Source of the DNA: Paractinoplanes maris
Lineage (GTDB): Bacteria > Actinomycetota > Actinomycetes > Mycobacteriales > Micromonosporaceae
DNA: 64,000 bases
Direction of reading: 5' to 3'
Assembly (NCBI RefSeq): GCF_023544465.1
Contig: NZ_JALPVL010000002.1
Location: forward strand, 558,001-622,000
Shown: positions 42,626-51,822 of the stretch, in pieces
Position numbering within the stretch: the stretch's first letter is position 1
How the letters are laid out: each line of letters starts with the position of its first letter
The notes under the pieces: model-generated
The model's input: only the letters and a program-made list of their open reading frames with translations
Told to the model about the DNA's origin: nothing
Database searches by the model: none
Made by a program: the position numbers and the translations under genes

Positions 42626-43792
42626 TCAGGCGAAGGCGTTCAATCCGGTCAATTTCTGGCCGATCACCAACTGGTGGATCTCGGAAGTGCCCTCGTACGT
42701 GAGCACGCTCTCCAGATTGTTCGCATGGCGCATAACGGGATATTCCCCACTGATCCCGTTACCGCCGAGGATCGTCCGGCAGGTGCGGGCGATCGCGATC
42801 GCCTCGCGCACGTTGTTGAGCTTGCCCACGCTGACCTGCTCGGGCCGCAGCGCCCCGGCCGAGTCACGCAGCCGGCCCAGATGCAACGCCAGCAGGAAGC
42901 CCTTCTGCAACTCGAGCGTCATGTCGGCCAGCTTGGCCTGAGTCAGCTGGAAACCGCCGATCGGCCGGCCGAACTGCTCCCGGGTCGTCGCGTAGTCGAT
43001 CGCCACCCGCAGGCAGTCACGGGCCGCCCCCATCGAACCCCAGATGATGCCGAACCGCGCCTCGGTCAGGCAGGACAGCGGCGCCTTGAGGCCGCGCGCC
43101 TCGGGCAGCCGGGCACTGTCGGGCAGCCGGACGTCATCGAGCGTGATCTCGCCGGTGCTGGACGCCCGCAGCGACATCTTCTTCTTGATCTCGCGGGCGG
43201 CGAAACCGGGGGTGTCGGTCGGCACGGCGAAGCCGTACACACCCTCCTCGGCTCGCGCCCAGATCACCGCGACGTCGGCCAGCGGGGCATTGGTGATCCA
43301 CATCTTGCCGCCGTCGAGCACCCAGTCGTCGCCGTCGCGCCGGGCCCGCGTGCTCATGTTGGCCGGGTCGGAGCCGTGGTCGGGCTCGGTCAGCCCGAAG
43401 CAGCCGATCAGCTCGCCGGCCGCCATGCCGGGCAGCCAGCGCTGTTTCTGCTCCTCCGAGCCGTACTTCCAGATCGCGTACATCGCCAGCGAGCCCTGCA
43501 CGCTGACCAGCGACCGGACGCCCGAGTCGGCGGCCTCGAGCTCCATGCAGGCCACGCCGTAGGAGACGGCGGACGCGCCGGCACAGCCGTAGCCGGTCAG
43601 ATGCATGCCGAGCAGGCCGAGCTTGCCGAACTCGAGGGCCAGCTCGCGCACCGGGACGTTGCCGTTCTCGTACCAGTCGGCGACGTGCGGGCGGACCCGA
43701 TCGTCGGCGACCCGGCGCACGACCGCGCGGATGTCGCGCTCCTCGTCGGTCAAAAGCGTGTCGAGGTCGAGAAGATCCAGCGGAGCCACCAT
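42626..43792 (-). CDS. Acyl-CoA dehydrogenase, glutaryl-CoA dehydrogenase-like
   Basis: The protein has 388 residues from ATG 43792. FAD-binding and substrate motifs include FGLTEPDHGSDPANM, KMWITNAPLADVAVIWAR and GGNGISGEYPVMRH. The catalytic Glu lies in TYEGTSEIHQLVIGQKLTG, placed as in glutaryl-CoA dehydrogenase near the C-terminus. Such enzymes oxidise and decarboxylate glutaryl-CoA from Lys/Trp catabolism; other short- or branched-chain acyl-CoAs are possible. No partner electron-transfer flavoprotein genes are nearby. Confidence 0.85.
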   Translation of the reverse strand: MVAPLDLLDLDTLLTDEERDIRAVVRRVADDRVRPHVADWYENGNVPVRELALEFGKLGLLGMHLTGYGCAGASAVSYGVACMELEAADSGVRSLVSVQGSLAMYAIWKYGSEEQKQRWLPGMAAGELIGCFGLTEPDHGSDPANMSTRARRDGDDWVLDGGKMWITNAPLADVAVIWARAEEGVYGFAVPTDTPGFAAREIKKKMSLRASSTGEITLDDVRLPDSARLPEARGLKAPLSCLTEARFGIIWGSMGAARDCLRVAIDYATTREQFGRPIGGFQLTQAKLADMTLELQKGFLLALHLGRLRDSAGALRPEQVSVGKLNNVREAIAIARTCRTILGGNGISGEYPVMRHANNLESVLTYEGTSEIHQLVIGQKLTGLNAFA

Positions 43793-43810
43793 GGACCTCA
43801 ACCTAACCGG

Positions 43811-44104
43811 TCAGGCGACGACGAGCACCCGCGCGTGGATCTGATTGCGCTGCTGCAGCGCCGCCCGGAGCGCGCGGTGCAGGCCGTCCTCGAGGTAGAG
43901 GGCGCCGTGATACTCCACCACGTGCGGGAACAGGTCGCCGTAGAACGTCGAGTCCTCGGCGAGCAGCTTGTCCAGCGCGAGCTCACGTTTCGTGGTGATC
44001 AGATCGGCCAGCCGGATCGGCCGGGGCGGGATCTCGGCCCACGCCTTCAGGGTGGTGTGGTGATCGGGATACGGGGCGCCGTCCCGGACCGCCTTGAAGA
44101 TCAC
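43811..44104 (-). CDS. Conserved small actinobacterial protein (often labelled VapB-like)
   Basis: The 97-residue protein starts at GTG 44104 with GAGAGGGGG upstream, beginning VIFKAVRDGAPYPDH. It contains PRPIRLADLITTKRELALDK and DSTFYGDLFPHVVEYHG, then LYLEDGLHRALRAALQQR. This highly conserved actinobacterial protein is often auto-labelled type II antitoxin VapB, but no PIN-domain toxin is adjacent. The LEDGLHR pattern recalls ParB/sulfiredoxin-type nucleotide-binding loops. True function unknown. Confidence 0.65.
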   Translation of the reverse strand: MIFKAVRDGAPYPDHHTTLKAWAEIPPRPIRLADLITTKRELALDKLLAEDSTFYGDLFPHVVEYHGALYLEDGLHRALRAALQQRNQIHARVLVVA

Positions 44105-44148
44105 GGCCGATCCCCCTCTCCGGAGCTTATGAGATTGCTTTCGCCAGC

Positions 44149-44781
44149 CTAGCCCGCGGCCCATCGGCCATGATGCACCACATCGTCCACCGGGCGGTGT
44201 CCGCGCTTGAGTGACGGAGACCTCTTGTCCGGTGCCCGATAGCCGACGGTCAGGGTGCCGATCGGCGTGTACTGCTCCGGGACGCCGAACGCGTCCTTGA
44301 ACGCCTGGACCTTCGGCACCGGGATGCCGAAGAAGCAGGACGCCAGTTCCTCGTTGACCGCGCTGAGGTGCATGAGCAGCGCGGCGAAGCCGGTGTCGAT
44401 GTCCCAGTACGGCACCGGCCAGTGCGACTCGCTGCGGTCGGTCCAGCCCTTGTCGGGCTGGGCGTACCGCTCGAGGTAGGCCGACTTGTTGGACAGGCAG
44501 ACGACGATCGCCGGGGCGGTCCGCATCCGGGTCAGCCAGTCACCCTTCCACGCCTCGTCGGTCTTGGCGTCGCCCAGGTCGCCCTCGGTCGTCGACTCCC
44601 AGTAGAGGTCGCGGTCCTTCTGCTCGGTGAGCACGAGGAAGCCCCAGCCCTGCGAGAACCCGGCACTGGGCGCGCGCAGGCCGTGCTGGACGACCTTGTC
44701 GAGGATCTCGGCCGGGACCGGCCGGTCGGGGTCGTAGCTGCGAATCATCCGCCGGCGGCGGACCACCTCGTCGAACTCCAT
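44149..44781 (-). CDS. Nitroreductase-family flavoprotein
   Basis: From ATG 44781 the protein has 210 residues. FDEVVRRRRMIRSYDPDRPV, LRAPSAGFSQGWGFLVL and the C-terminal PIGTLTVGYRAPDKR match FMN-binding nitroreductases, including the RRR-x-R N-terminal FMN-phosphate clamp. It overlaps the stop of the aldose-epimerase gene by one base (TGATG), so translation is coupled. Substrates may include nitroaromatics, quinones or F420/FMN-linked intermediates; sequence does not decide. Confidence 0.82.
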   Translation of the reverse strand: MEFDEVVRRRRMIRSYDPDRPVPAEILDKVVQHGLRAPSAGFSQGWGFLVLTEQKDRDLYWESTTEGDLGDAKTDEAWKGDWLTRMRTAPAIVVCLSNKSAYLERYAQPDKGWTDRSESHWPVPYWDIDTGFAALLMHLSAVNEELASCFFGIPVPKVQAFKDAFGVPEQYTPIGTLTVGYRAPDKRSPSLKRGHRPVDDVVHHGRWAAG

Positions 44782-45701
44782 CAGCCCTTGATCCCCCACG
44801 AGGCGGTCCAGCGCTCGCCCGGCGCCAGCACGATCAGGTCACGCCCGGTCCGGAAGGCGTCCGGCGGGCAGGTCATCGGCTCGATCGCGACCGAGCGGCG
44901 GAACCGCTCCCCGTGCAGGGTGTCGCCCGTGAAGACCTGCCAGTACTTGAACTTGTCGTCGGCCCAGACCACGACCCGGCGGTCGGCGGAAGGATCGGCG
45001 ATGGTCACCTCGGTGATCCCGTCGGCGCCGTGCGTGATCTCGCCGTAGGTGGTGTCCAGCACCAGGTCACCGATCTTGCGGGGCTCGGTGAAGTCGTACT
45101 CCGTGCCGGCGATCTCGACGGCGCCGATCGGCAGCAGCCGGGCGTCGGCCACGATCCGCTTCGCCGCCGGCACCCGCAGCAGCGTGTCGTTCACGCTGAC
45201 CCCGGGCAGCTGCACGTACGGGTGCACCGAGTAACCCCAGGGGGCGTTGGACGGCGAGTTGTTGACGACCTCCTGGTCGCAGCGCAGGCCCGCGGCCGAG
45301 ACCGACCAGGTGGTGCGCAGCGTCAGCGACCACGGGTAACCGATCTGGGCCGGCAGCTCGAACTCCAGCGTCACCGCCGACGCGCTCTGCTCGGCCGGCG
45401 TCCAGCGGCTCCAGTTGACCAGGCCGTGGATGGCGTTGTGCCGGGCCGGCTCGGTCAGCGAGAGCTGGTATTTCTGGTCCTCGAAGGTGTATTGCCCGTC
45501 GCGGACGCGGTTGGGCCACGGGGCCAGGATCTGGCCGGCCGAGGCCGGGGAGAGCTCGTCCGCCTCGAAGCCGTCGAGCACCGCCACGTCGCCGGCGGAG
45601 TAGCCGCGCAGCACGCCGCCGACCTCCACGACGACGGCGCTCTGCCCGTCCGCCTCGATGGACCACTGGGTGCCGGACTTCGCGGCAACGACACTCGTCA
45701 T
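44781..45701 (-). CDS. Aldose 1-epimerase family protein
   Basis: The 306-residue protein starts at ATG 45701, where TAATGT sits 7 nt upstream on the minus strand (leaderless). It has the galactose mutarotase-like beta-sandwich: AGQILAPWPNRVRDGQYTFE, the catalytic-type His in HNAIHGLVNWSRW, GYSVHPYVQLPG with a second His, and AIEPMTCPPDAF near the end. It should interconvert anomers of an aldose or hexose-6-phosphate. It is co-transcribed with the nitroreductase gene. A longer reading upstream overlaps the MFS gene and is not credible. Confidence 0.85.
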   Translation of the reverse strand: MTSVVAAKSGTQWSIEADGQSAVVVEVGGVLRGYSAGDVAVLDGFEADELSPASAGQILAPWPNRVRDGQYTFEDQKYQLSLTEPARHNAIHGLVNWSRWTPAEQSASAVTLEFELPAQIGYPWSLTLRTTWSVSAAGLRCDQEVVNNSPSNAPWGYSVHPYVQLPGVSVNDTLLRVPAAKRIVADARLLPIGAVEIAGTEYDFTEPRKIGDLVLDTTYGEITHGADGITEVTIADPSADRRVVVWADDKFKYWQVFTGDTLHGERFRRSVAIEPMTCPPDAFRTGRDLIVLAPGERWTASWGIKG

Positions 45702-45708
45702 GGCTTGG

Positions 45709-45714
45709 ACATTA
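45709..45714 (-). promoter_or_regulatory. Candidate -10 of a leaderless promoter (aldose epimerase)
   Basis: TAATGT on the minus strand lies 7 nt before the ATG at 45701. It overlaps the stop codon of the upstream MFS gene (45712-45714). Confidence 0.45.
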
Positions 45715-47022
45715 TCGGTTCGCGTCGTCGCCGGTGGCGGCCGGTGGCCGGTACTTGAGCAGCGCCGGGAAGGCCGCGGCGAGGATGACTGCCAGACCGG
45801 CCGCCGCGAAGCCACCGCCGGCCCACGAGGCGGTCGTCGACGTGAAGTCGGCGGTGGTGCCGGCCCGCAGGTCGCCCAGGCGCGGTCCGCCCGCGACGAC
45901 CACCGTGAAAACACCCTGCAGGCGGCCGCGAAGCCGGTCCGGTGCGTAGACCTGCAGGATCGACTGGCGATAGACGGCGCTCACCAGGTCGGCCGCTCCA
46001 CCCACGGCCAGCAGCAGCACCATGAGCCACAGGCTGTGGGCCAGGCCGGACAGCCCGATCGCCACGCCCCAGGCCACCACGGCGATCACCAGCGCCACCC
46101 CCTGCCGCTTGACCCGGCCGATCCAGCCCGAGGTCAGACCGCCGATCACCGAGCCGATGGCGATCGCGCTGAACAGCCAGCCGACCGCCCAGTCACCGCC
46201 GAACCGGTCGGCCGCCACCTCGGGGAACAGGGCCCGGGGCATGGCGAAGACCATCGCGATGAGGTCGACCGCGAAGGAGAGCAGCAGCACCGGCTGGGTG
46301 ACCAGGAACCGCAGGCCGACCGCGATGCCCCGCAGACCGGCGGTGGGCTTGGCCTCGGCCGGGTCGTGCTCGACGGGCGGGATGGGCGGCAGCTTCCAGG
46401 TCGCCCAGAGCGAGATCGAGAACAGCAGCGCGTCGACCAGGTAGGCCACTGTGATGCCGGCGCCGGTGCTGGCCAGCGCGAAGATCAGACCGGCGGCCAG
46501 CGGGCCCAGCACGCCGCCCGCGGTCGAGGTCGTGTAGGCCAGGGTGTTCGCGGCCGGCACGAGCCGCAGCGGCACGATCCGCGGGATGATGGCCTGCCGG
46601 GTCGGCGAGCTGATCGCGAAGCCGGCCGACTGCACCGCGGTCAGCGCGAGCAGCAGCCAGCCGCTGTTCACGTGCAGCAACGCCTGGATCAGGAAGCCCA
46701 GCGTGCCCAGCCAGGCCAGGACCGAGCTGGCCAGCAGCAGCTTGCGCCGGTCGATGACGTCGGCCGCGGCGCCGCCCCAGAGCCCGAAGATCAGCAGCGG
46801 GACCAGGCCGGCGATGCCGAGCAGACCGACCCAGGCCGACGAGTGGGTGATCGAGTACATCTCGACCGGCACGGCCACCGAGGTGAACTGGAAGCCGAAG
46901 AACGAGAGCCCGTTGCCGATCCACATCCGCCGGTAGGCGACCACCTTGAGCGGCCGGATGTCGATCACCCAGGACTTGCGCTCGACCACTTCCTCGGTGG
47001 ATTCGACGGCGTCCTGACTCAC
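45712..47022 (-). CDS. DHA3-type MFS transporter
   Basis: The protein has 436 residues from GTG 47022. After a hydrophilic N-terminus of about 25 residues, the sequence [20 protein letters not shown] introduces TM1. Motif A is [17 protein letters not shown], and [12 protein letters not shown] lies in the TM4-TM5 region, both typical of the DHA3 (EntS/macrolide-efflux-like) family. Twelve hydrophobic segments are visible. The GTGA overlap with pdxH makes them one transcript, though a functional tie is unclear. Substrate unknown. Confidence 0.82.
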   Translation of the reverse strand: MSQDAVESTEEVVERKSWVIDIRPLKVVAYRRMWIGNGLSFFGFQFTSVAVPVEMYSITHSSAWVGLLGIAGLVPLLIFGLWGGAAADVIDRRKLLLASSVLAWLGTLGFLIQALLHVNSGWLLLALTAVQSAGFAISSPTRQAIIPRIVPLRLVPAANTLAYTTSTAGGVLGPLAAGLIFALASTGAGITVAYLVDALLFSISLWATWKLPPIPPVEHDPAEAKPTAGLRGIAVGLRFLVTQPVLLLSFAVDLIAMVFAMPRALFPEVAADRFGGDWAVGWLFSAIAIGSVIGGLTSGWIGRVKRQGVALVIAVVAWGVAIGLSGLAHSLWLMVLLLAVGGAADLVSAVYRQSILQVYAPDRLRGRLQGVFTVVVAGGPRLGDLRAGTTADFTSTTASWAGGGFAAAGLAVILAAAFPALLKYRPPAATGDDANR

Positions 47023-47675
47023 GGTGCGAGCCTTTCCACGGCCCAGACCCCGTTCTCCGTACGCCGGTAACGCAGTCGATCGTGCAGACGGCTGCTCCGG
47101 CCCTGCCAGAACTCGACCGTCCCGGGCCGGACCCGGAACCCGCCCCAGTGCTCGGGAGCCGGCACCGGCCCGTCGCCGAAGCGCTCCTCGGCGGCGGCGT
47201 AGGCCGCGTCGACCGCCGCCCGATCCGGCACCACCGACGACTGCGGGCTGGCCCACGCGCCCAGCTGCGAGCCGCGTGGCCGGGAGCCGAAGTAGGCCTC
47301 GGTCTCGGCCCGGCTCACCCGCTCGACGGTCCCGCTCACCAGCACCTGGCGCTGCATCGGGAACCAGGGGAAGACGATGCTCGCGTACGGGTTGGCGGTC
47401 AGCTCGCCCCCCTTGCGCGACTCGTAGTTGGTGAAGAAGACGAATCCGCGCTCGTCGAAGTCCTTGAGCAGCACCGTGCGCGCCGAGGGCCGGCCGTCCG
47501 GGGTCGAGGTCGCCACGATCATCGCGTTCGGCTCGGGCAGTCCGAACCCGGCGGCGTCGGTGAACCAGGCCTCGAACTGGGTGCGCCAGTCCGCGGCGAG
47601 ATCCGTCTCGAGCAGGGCTCCACGCGCGGTGTAGTCACGCCGCATGCTCGCGGGCGAGGGTGGTTCGAGGGTCAC
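47019..47675 (-). CDS. pdxH: Pyridoxamine 5'-phosphate oxidase
   Basis: From GTG 47675 the protein has 218 residues. Features of PdxH are [83 protein letters not shown] and the C-terminal [16 protein letters not shown] with the PLP-contacting Arg-His. It oxidises PNP or PMP to pyridoxal 5'-phosphate with FMN and O2. It is divergent from the citrate synthase gene, and its stop overlaps the MFS start. Confidence 0.95.
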   Translation of the reverse strand: MTLEPPSPASMRRDYTARGALLETDLAADWRTQFEAWFTDAAGFGLPEPNAMIVATSTPDGRPSARTVLLKDFDERGFVFFTNYESRKGGELTANPYASIVFPWFPMQRQVLVSGTVERVSRAETEAYFGSRPRGSQLGAWASPQSSVVPDRAAVDAAYAAAEERFGDGPVPAPEHWGGFRVRPGTVEFWQGRSSRLHDRLRYRRTENGVWAVERLAP

Positions 47676-47848
47676 GTGCTCGCTCCCGTACCGATCGTTA
47701 GGACTGCTAAAGACCGTAAGTCGCTTCGGACCATCCGTCAGGTCGGTGAGGATGGGTGTCGCGGAGAGCACATCCCGGTGGGTCGACCCGCCGTTACCCG
47801 GCGAGCAAGATGAAACACCTACAGCAACGCGGAGCCCCAGGGAGGGTC

Positions 47849-48949
47849 GTGACCGACTTCAAGCCCGGGCTCGAGGACGTCGTCGCCTTCGAGACCGAGA
47901 TCGCCGAGCCCGACGAGGACGGTGGCGCGCTGCGTTACCGCGGCGTCGACATCGAGGACCTGATCGGTCAGGTGTCCTTCGGCGACGTCTGGGGACTGCT
48001 CGTCGACGGGCGGTTCGGGCCAGGGCTGCCGCCGGCCGAGCCGTTCCCGGTGCCGGTGCACTCGGGTGACATCCGGGTCGACGTGCAGTCGGCGGTCGCG
48101 ATGCTGGCGCCGTACTGGGGGCTGGCCCAGCTGCTCGACATCGACGACGAGCAGGCCCGCAGCGATCTGGCCCGGGTGTCGGTCACCGCACTGTCCTTCG
48201 TCGCCCAGGCCGCCCGCGGGCTGGGCCTGCCGGCCGTGCCGCAGAAAGACATCGACAAGGCGTCGTCGATCGTCGAGCGGTTCATGCGGCGCTGGCGCGG
48301 CGAGCCCGACCCGCGGCACGTCAAGGCGGTCGACGCCTACTTCATCTCGGCCGCCGAGCACGGCATGAGCGCCTCCACGCTGACCACCCGGGTGGTCGCC
48401 TCCACCGGCGCCGACGTGGCCGCGTGCATCTCCTCCGGGATCGGGGCCCTCTCCGGCCCGCTCGACGGCGGTGCACCGTCGCGGGTGCTGACCATGCTGG
48501 AGGACGTCGAGCGGGGCGGTGACGCCCGGGCGTACGTGAAGGGTGTCCTCGACCGGGGCGAGCGCCTGATGGGCTTCGGGCACCGGCTCTACCGCACCGA
48601 GGACCCGCGGGCCCGGGTGCTGCGGCGCACCGCTCGCGAGCTGGGCGCCCCGCGCTTCGACGTGGCGGTGGCGCTCGAGCAGGCCGCGCTGGCCGAGCTG
48701 GCCGAGCGCAAGCCCGACCGGCCGCTGCCGACCAATGTCGAGTTCTGGTCGGCCGTCGTGCTCGATTTCGCCGAGGTGCCGGGCCACATGTTCAGCTCGA
48801 TGTTCACCTGCGCCCGGGTGGCCGGCTGGAGCGCCCACGTGCTGGAGCAGAAGCGCTTCGGCCGGGTCGTGCACCCCGCGGTCCGCTATGTGGGACCAGG
48901 ACACCGCAAGCCGCAGCAGGTCGAGGGCTGGCCCGAGCTGAGCGCATAA
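47849..48949 (+). CDS. Citrate synthase 2-like protein
   Basis: The 366-residue protein starts at GTG 47849 with GGGAGG just upstream. It has the small-type citrate synthase layout with [13 protein letters not shown], the oxaloacetate/CoA His in [11 protein letters not shown], and a second His in [28 protein letters not shown] supplies the region of the catalytic Asp. A lineage of such citrate synthases (CitA/citrate synthase 2) is common in actinobacteria beside a main GltA. The enzyme condenses acetyl-CoA with oxaloacetate; a methylcitrate role cannot be excluded. The stop TAA at 48947-48949 lies inside the candidate -10 of serC. Confidence 0.88.
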   Translation: MTDFKPGLEDVVAFETEIAEPDEDGGALRYRGVDIEDLIGQVSFGDVWGLLVDGRFGPGLPPAEPFPVPVHSGDIRVDVQSAVAMLAPYWGLAQLLDIDDEQARSDLARVSVTALSFVAQAARGLGLPAVPQKDIDKASSIVERFMRRWRGEPDPRHVKAVDAYFISAAEHGMSASTLTTRVVASTGADVAACISSGIGALSGPLDGGAPSRVLTMLEDVERGGDARAYVKGVLDRGERLMGFGHRLYRTEDPRARVLRRTARELGAPRFDVAVALEQAALAELAERKPDRPLPTNVEFWSAVVLDFAEVPGHMFSSMFTCARVAGWSAHVLEQKRFGRVVHPAVRYVGPGHRKPQQVEGWPELSA

Positions 48950-48950
48950 T
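48945..48950 (+). promoter_or_regulatory. Candidate -10 of a leaderless serC promoter, overlapping the upstream stop codon
   Basis: CATAAT lies 6 nt before the GTG at 48957, and its TAA is the stop codon of the citrate synthase gene. Confidence 0.45.
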
Positions 48951-48956
48951 GCTCCG

Positions 48957-50072
48957 GTGACTGACATCCGGATCCCAGACACGATCAAGCCGGTCGACGG
49001 ACGGTTCGGCTCCGGGCCGAGCAAGGTGCGTCCCGAGGGTGTCGAGTCGCTGTCCGCGGTTTCGCGCACGTTCCTCGGCACCTCCCACCGGCAGCGCACG
49101 GTCAAGGATCAGGTCGCCCGTCTGCGGCGTGGGCTGGCCGAGTTCTTCTCGATGCCCGAGGGCTACGAGGTGGTCGTCGCCAACGGCGGCACCAGCGCGT
49201 TCTGGGAGGTCGCGACGTTCGGCCTGGTGCGCGACCGGGCCCAGTTCGCCGAGTTCGGCGAGTTCGGGGCGAAATTCGTCAAGGCCGTCCGGGACGCGCC
49301 GTTCCTGGCCGAGCCGACGGTGCACCACGCGCCGGGCGGGCAGGCGGCGTTCCTCGAGGCCGAGGCGGGCATCGACGTGTATGCCTCGGTGCAGAACGAG
49401 ACGTCGACCGGGGTCGCCGTGCCCGTGCGGCGGGTTCCCGGCGCCGATCAGGGCGCGCTGCTGCTCACCGACGCCACGTCCGGCGGTGGCAGCCTCGACG
49501 TCGACCTGCGCGAGACCGATGTCTATTACCTGGCCCCGCAGAAGGCGCTGGGCTCCGACGGCGGCCTGTGGATGGCGCTGATGTCGCCGGCCGCGATCGA
49601 GCGGGCCTTCGAGATCAAGCGGAGTGGCCGCTACATCCCCCAGTTCCTCGATCTGGTCACCGCGATCGAGCAGTCCCGGCTGGAGCAGACCTACAACACC
49701 CCGGCCCTGGCCACGGTGTTCCTGGCGGCCGAGCAACTCGACTGGATGAACTCGCAGGGTGGTCTCCCGTGGGCGGTCAAGCGCAGCGCCGAGAGCGCCG
49801 CCGCCGTCTACGGCTGGGCCGAGCGGTCGGCGTATGCGACACCGTTCGTGACCGACCCGGCGATCCGGTCGGCCGCGGTGGCCACGATCGACTTCGAGGG
49901 GGTCGACGCGGCCGCGATCGCCAAGGTGCTGCGGGCCAACGACATCGTGGACACCGAGCCCTACCGCAAGCTGGGCCGCAACCAGTTGCGGGTCGCTCTC
50001 TACCCCACGATCGAGCCGTCCGACGTGGCCGCGCTGACCGCCTGTGTCGACTACGTGGCCGAGCGCCTCTGA
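48957..50072 (+). CDS. serC: Phosphoserine aminotransferase
   Basis: The 371-residue class-V aminotransferase begins near DGRFGSGPSKVRPEGVESL, the actinobacterial SerC signature. The PLP-binding Lys lies in YYLAPQKALGSDGGLW, and the fold continues to YRKLGRNQLRVALYPTIEPSDV. It converts 3-phosphohydroxypyruvate and glutamate to phosphoserine in serine biosynthesis. There is no Shine-Dalgarno; a CATAAT hexamer is 6 nt upstream of the GTG. Confidence 0.93.
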   Translation: MTDIRIPDTIKPVDGRFGSGPSKVRPEGVESLSAVSRTFLGTSHRQRTVKDQVARLRRGLAEFFSMPEGYEVVVANGGTSAFWEVATFGLVRDRAQFAEFGEFGAKFVKAVRDAPFLAEPTVHHAPGGQAAFLEAEAGIDVYASVQNETSTGVAVPVRRVPGADQGALLLTDATSGGGSLDVDLRETDVYYLAPQKALGSDGGLWMALMSPAAIERAFEIKRSGRYIPQFLDLVTAIEQSRLEQTYNTPALATVFLAAEQLDWMNSQGGLPWAVKRSAESAAAVYGWAERSAYATPFVTDPAIRSAAVATIDFEGVDAAAIAKVLRANDIVDTEPYRKLGRNQLRVALYPTIEPSDVAALTACVDYVAERL

Positions 50073-50263
50073 GTGCTTTCGGTCACGCTCACCGGCGTAC
50101 GGATGCGGTTGACGTCTCTGAATTCAAGATCATCGCAGCTCAGCGACTTTGACGGCGTGGCATGCCACCATTAGGTGACCAAGGCGCGTACCGTATTCCG
50201 AAACGCGCCCGGGTGGCTCACTCTCGCCGAGCGCAGGCCAACGCGACGGGACGGAGGCAACGC

Positions 50264-51346
50264 ATGCGGCCGGTACGCTTCGTCGCCCTTTCCGAGGACG
50301 GTCAGGCCATGGTGCTCGCCGACGAGGTCGGCCGGCTCCTGGCTCTCCCCATCGACGACCGGGTCTCCGGCGCCATCGCCCATGACGGGCACCCGGTGTC
50401 CCCCGGGTCCATGGTCGCCGTGATGTCACCCGACGCCCCGCCGTCGCTCTCCCCGCGCGACATCCAGTCCCGCATCCGGTCCGGCGAGTCCGCCGAAGAC
50501 GTCGCCCGCATCGCCGGCGTCCCGGTCGACCGGGTGTTGCGTTATGCGGGCCCGGTGCTGCAGGAGCGGGCCATGCTGGCCCAGCACGCCCGCCGCACCC
50601 GGCTCAAGACCTCCGACTCCGGCGCCGCCCTGGCCGAGGTGGTCGACAGCCGCCTGTCCCAGCACGGCATCGACACCGAAAAGATCTCGTGGGACGCGTT
50701 CCGCCGCGAGGACGGCACCTGGCGCATCGTCGCCACCTGGCCGTCCGGCAAGGCGACGGCCCAGGCGATCTGGGATCTCGACAAGGGACGCCAGGTCGTC
50801 TCGCCGCACGACGACATGGCGCAATACCTGTGCGCCGAGCGGCCCACCCAGATCCTGGGTCAGGAGCCCGCTCCCGAGCGCGCCATGACCGAGCGCGGTG
50901 GCCACGGCCTGCCCGGTCCGGCCCGCCCGGCCGAGCCGGCGCGCGGCAGCCGCGGCCTGCCCGCCCCCGCCGAGACGCAGCAGCGTCCGACCCGCGACCC
51001 GATCCGGGCCGGCCGTGACGCGCTGCTGGCCTCACTCGATCGTCCACTCAGCCCGTCCGGTGGTCGCAGCCTCGACGCCGGCCCGTCCGAGACGCCTCGC
51101 CGCCCGGTCGCCGGTGGCGCCGCCGCCCTGCTCGGCGGTGGCTCGGGTTCGGCCTTCGACGAGGATGCCGACCTGCCCAAGGAGGTGCCGGCCGTGCCCT
51201 CGCTGGCCGTCCTGCGCCCCCGGCGCACGGTGGGTCAGGGTGGTCAGCAGCCGAGCGAGACCGACGAGGCCAAGCCCCGCAAGCGACTCCCCAGCTGGGA
51301 CGACGTCTTGTTCGGCGGCGGTCCTGCGGCCCGCGAGTCGTCCTGA
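50264..51346 (+). CDS. sepH: Septation protein SepH
   Basis: The 360-residue protein starts at ATG 50264 with GGAGG at 50253-50257. The conserved N-terminal DUF3071 domain (RPVRFVALSEDGQAMVLADE) contains an HTH-like segment (SPRDIQSRIRSGESAEDVARIAGVPVDRV). The C-terminal half is disordered and rich in Pro, Arg and Ser. In Streptomyces, SepH binds FtsZ and promotes septum assembly. It is followed by a 2H phosphodiesterase gene whose probable start overlaps its stop. Confidence 0.9.
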   Translation: MRPVRFVALSEDGQAMVLADEVGRLLALPIDDRVSGAIAHDGHPVSPGSMVAVMSPDAPPSLSPRDIQSRIRSGESAEDVARIAGVPVDRVLRYAGPVLQERAMLAQHARRTRLKTSDSGAALAEVVDSRLSQHGIDTEKISWDAFRREDGTWRIVATWPSGKATAQAIWDLDKGRQVVSPHDDMAQYLCAERPTQILGQEPAPERAMTERGGHGLPGPARPAEPARGSRGLPAPAETQQRPTRDPIRAGRDALLASLDRPLSPSGGRSLDAGPSETPRRPVAGGAAALLGGGSGSAFDEDADLPKEVPAVPSLAVLRPRRTVGQGGQQPSETDEAKPRKRLPSWDDVLFGGGPAARESS

Positions 51347-51822
51347 CGCGACTCTTTGTCGGCGTCTTCCCGCCGGCGCCTCACCTCGAGGCGCTGCGCG
51401 GTGCCCTACCGGCCGATTCACGGCTGACGCCGATCGAGAAATGGCACCTCACCCTGGTCTTCCTGGGCGAGGTCCCGACCTCGGCGGTGATGCCGCTCCT
51501 GGCCGACGTGCCGTCACCCGGCCCGTTCCAGCTGCGCCTCAGCGGCGGCGGCCAGTTCGGCACCGCGGCCTGGGCCGGGGTGGACGGTGACGTGACCCAG
51601 CTGTCCGAGCTGCGCGAGGACGTCCGCGAAGCCCTGACCCTGGGCGGCTTCCCCAGCGACGACCGCCCGTTCCGCCCCCACCTCACCGTCTCCTACAAAT
51701 CAGACGGCGCCATCCGGCGGGCCCTGGCCGGCTACCAGGGCGAACCGTGGCCGGTGACGTCCTTCGCCCTGGTGAGCAGCGCCGAGGGCCGCTACGACGA
51801 AGTGGCTTCCTGGCCGCTCTGA
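51343..51822 (+). CDS. thpR: RNA 2',3'-cyclic phosphodiesterase (2H family)
   Basis: The protein has about 159 residues. The reading LTRLFVGVFPPAPHLEALRG shows that homology begins at CTG 51343, well before the first ATG at 51487. No ATG, GTG or TTG in this frame sits between the sepH end and this segment in a plausible place. Both catalytic motifs are present, WHLTLVFLGEVP and HLTVSYKSD (HxTL/HxTV), with about 90 residues between them, as in ThpR/LigT. CTG 51343 overlaps the sepH stop as CTGA, implying coupled translation. The family opens 2',3'-cyclic phosphates or ligates tRNA halves. The last 31 bp overlap the convergent tetR gene. Confidence 0.85.
   Translation: MTRLFVGVFPPAPHLEALRGALPADSRLTPIEKWHLTLVFLGEVPTSAVMPLLADVPSPGPFQLRLSGGGQFGTAAWAGVDGDVTQLSELREDVREALTLGGFPSDDRPFRPHLTVSYKSDGAIRRALAGYQGEPWPVTSFALVSSAEGRYDEVASWPL

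Noticed and set aside
43811..44104. Toxin-antitoxin module suggested by the VapB label such proteins often receive
   Set aside because: No PIN-domain or other toxin gene is adjacent, and the sequence lacks a recognisable AbrB/RHH DNA-binding fold.
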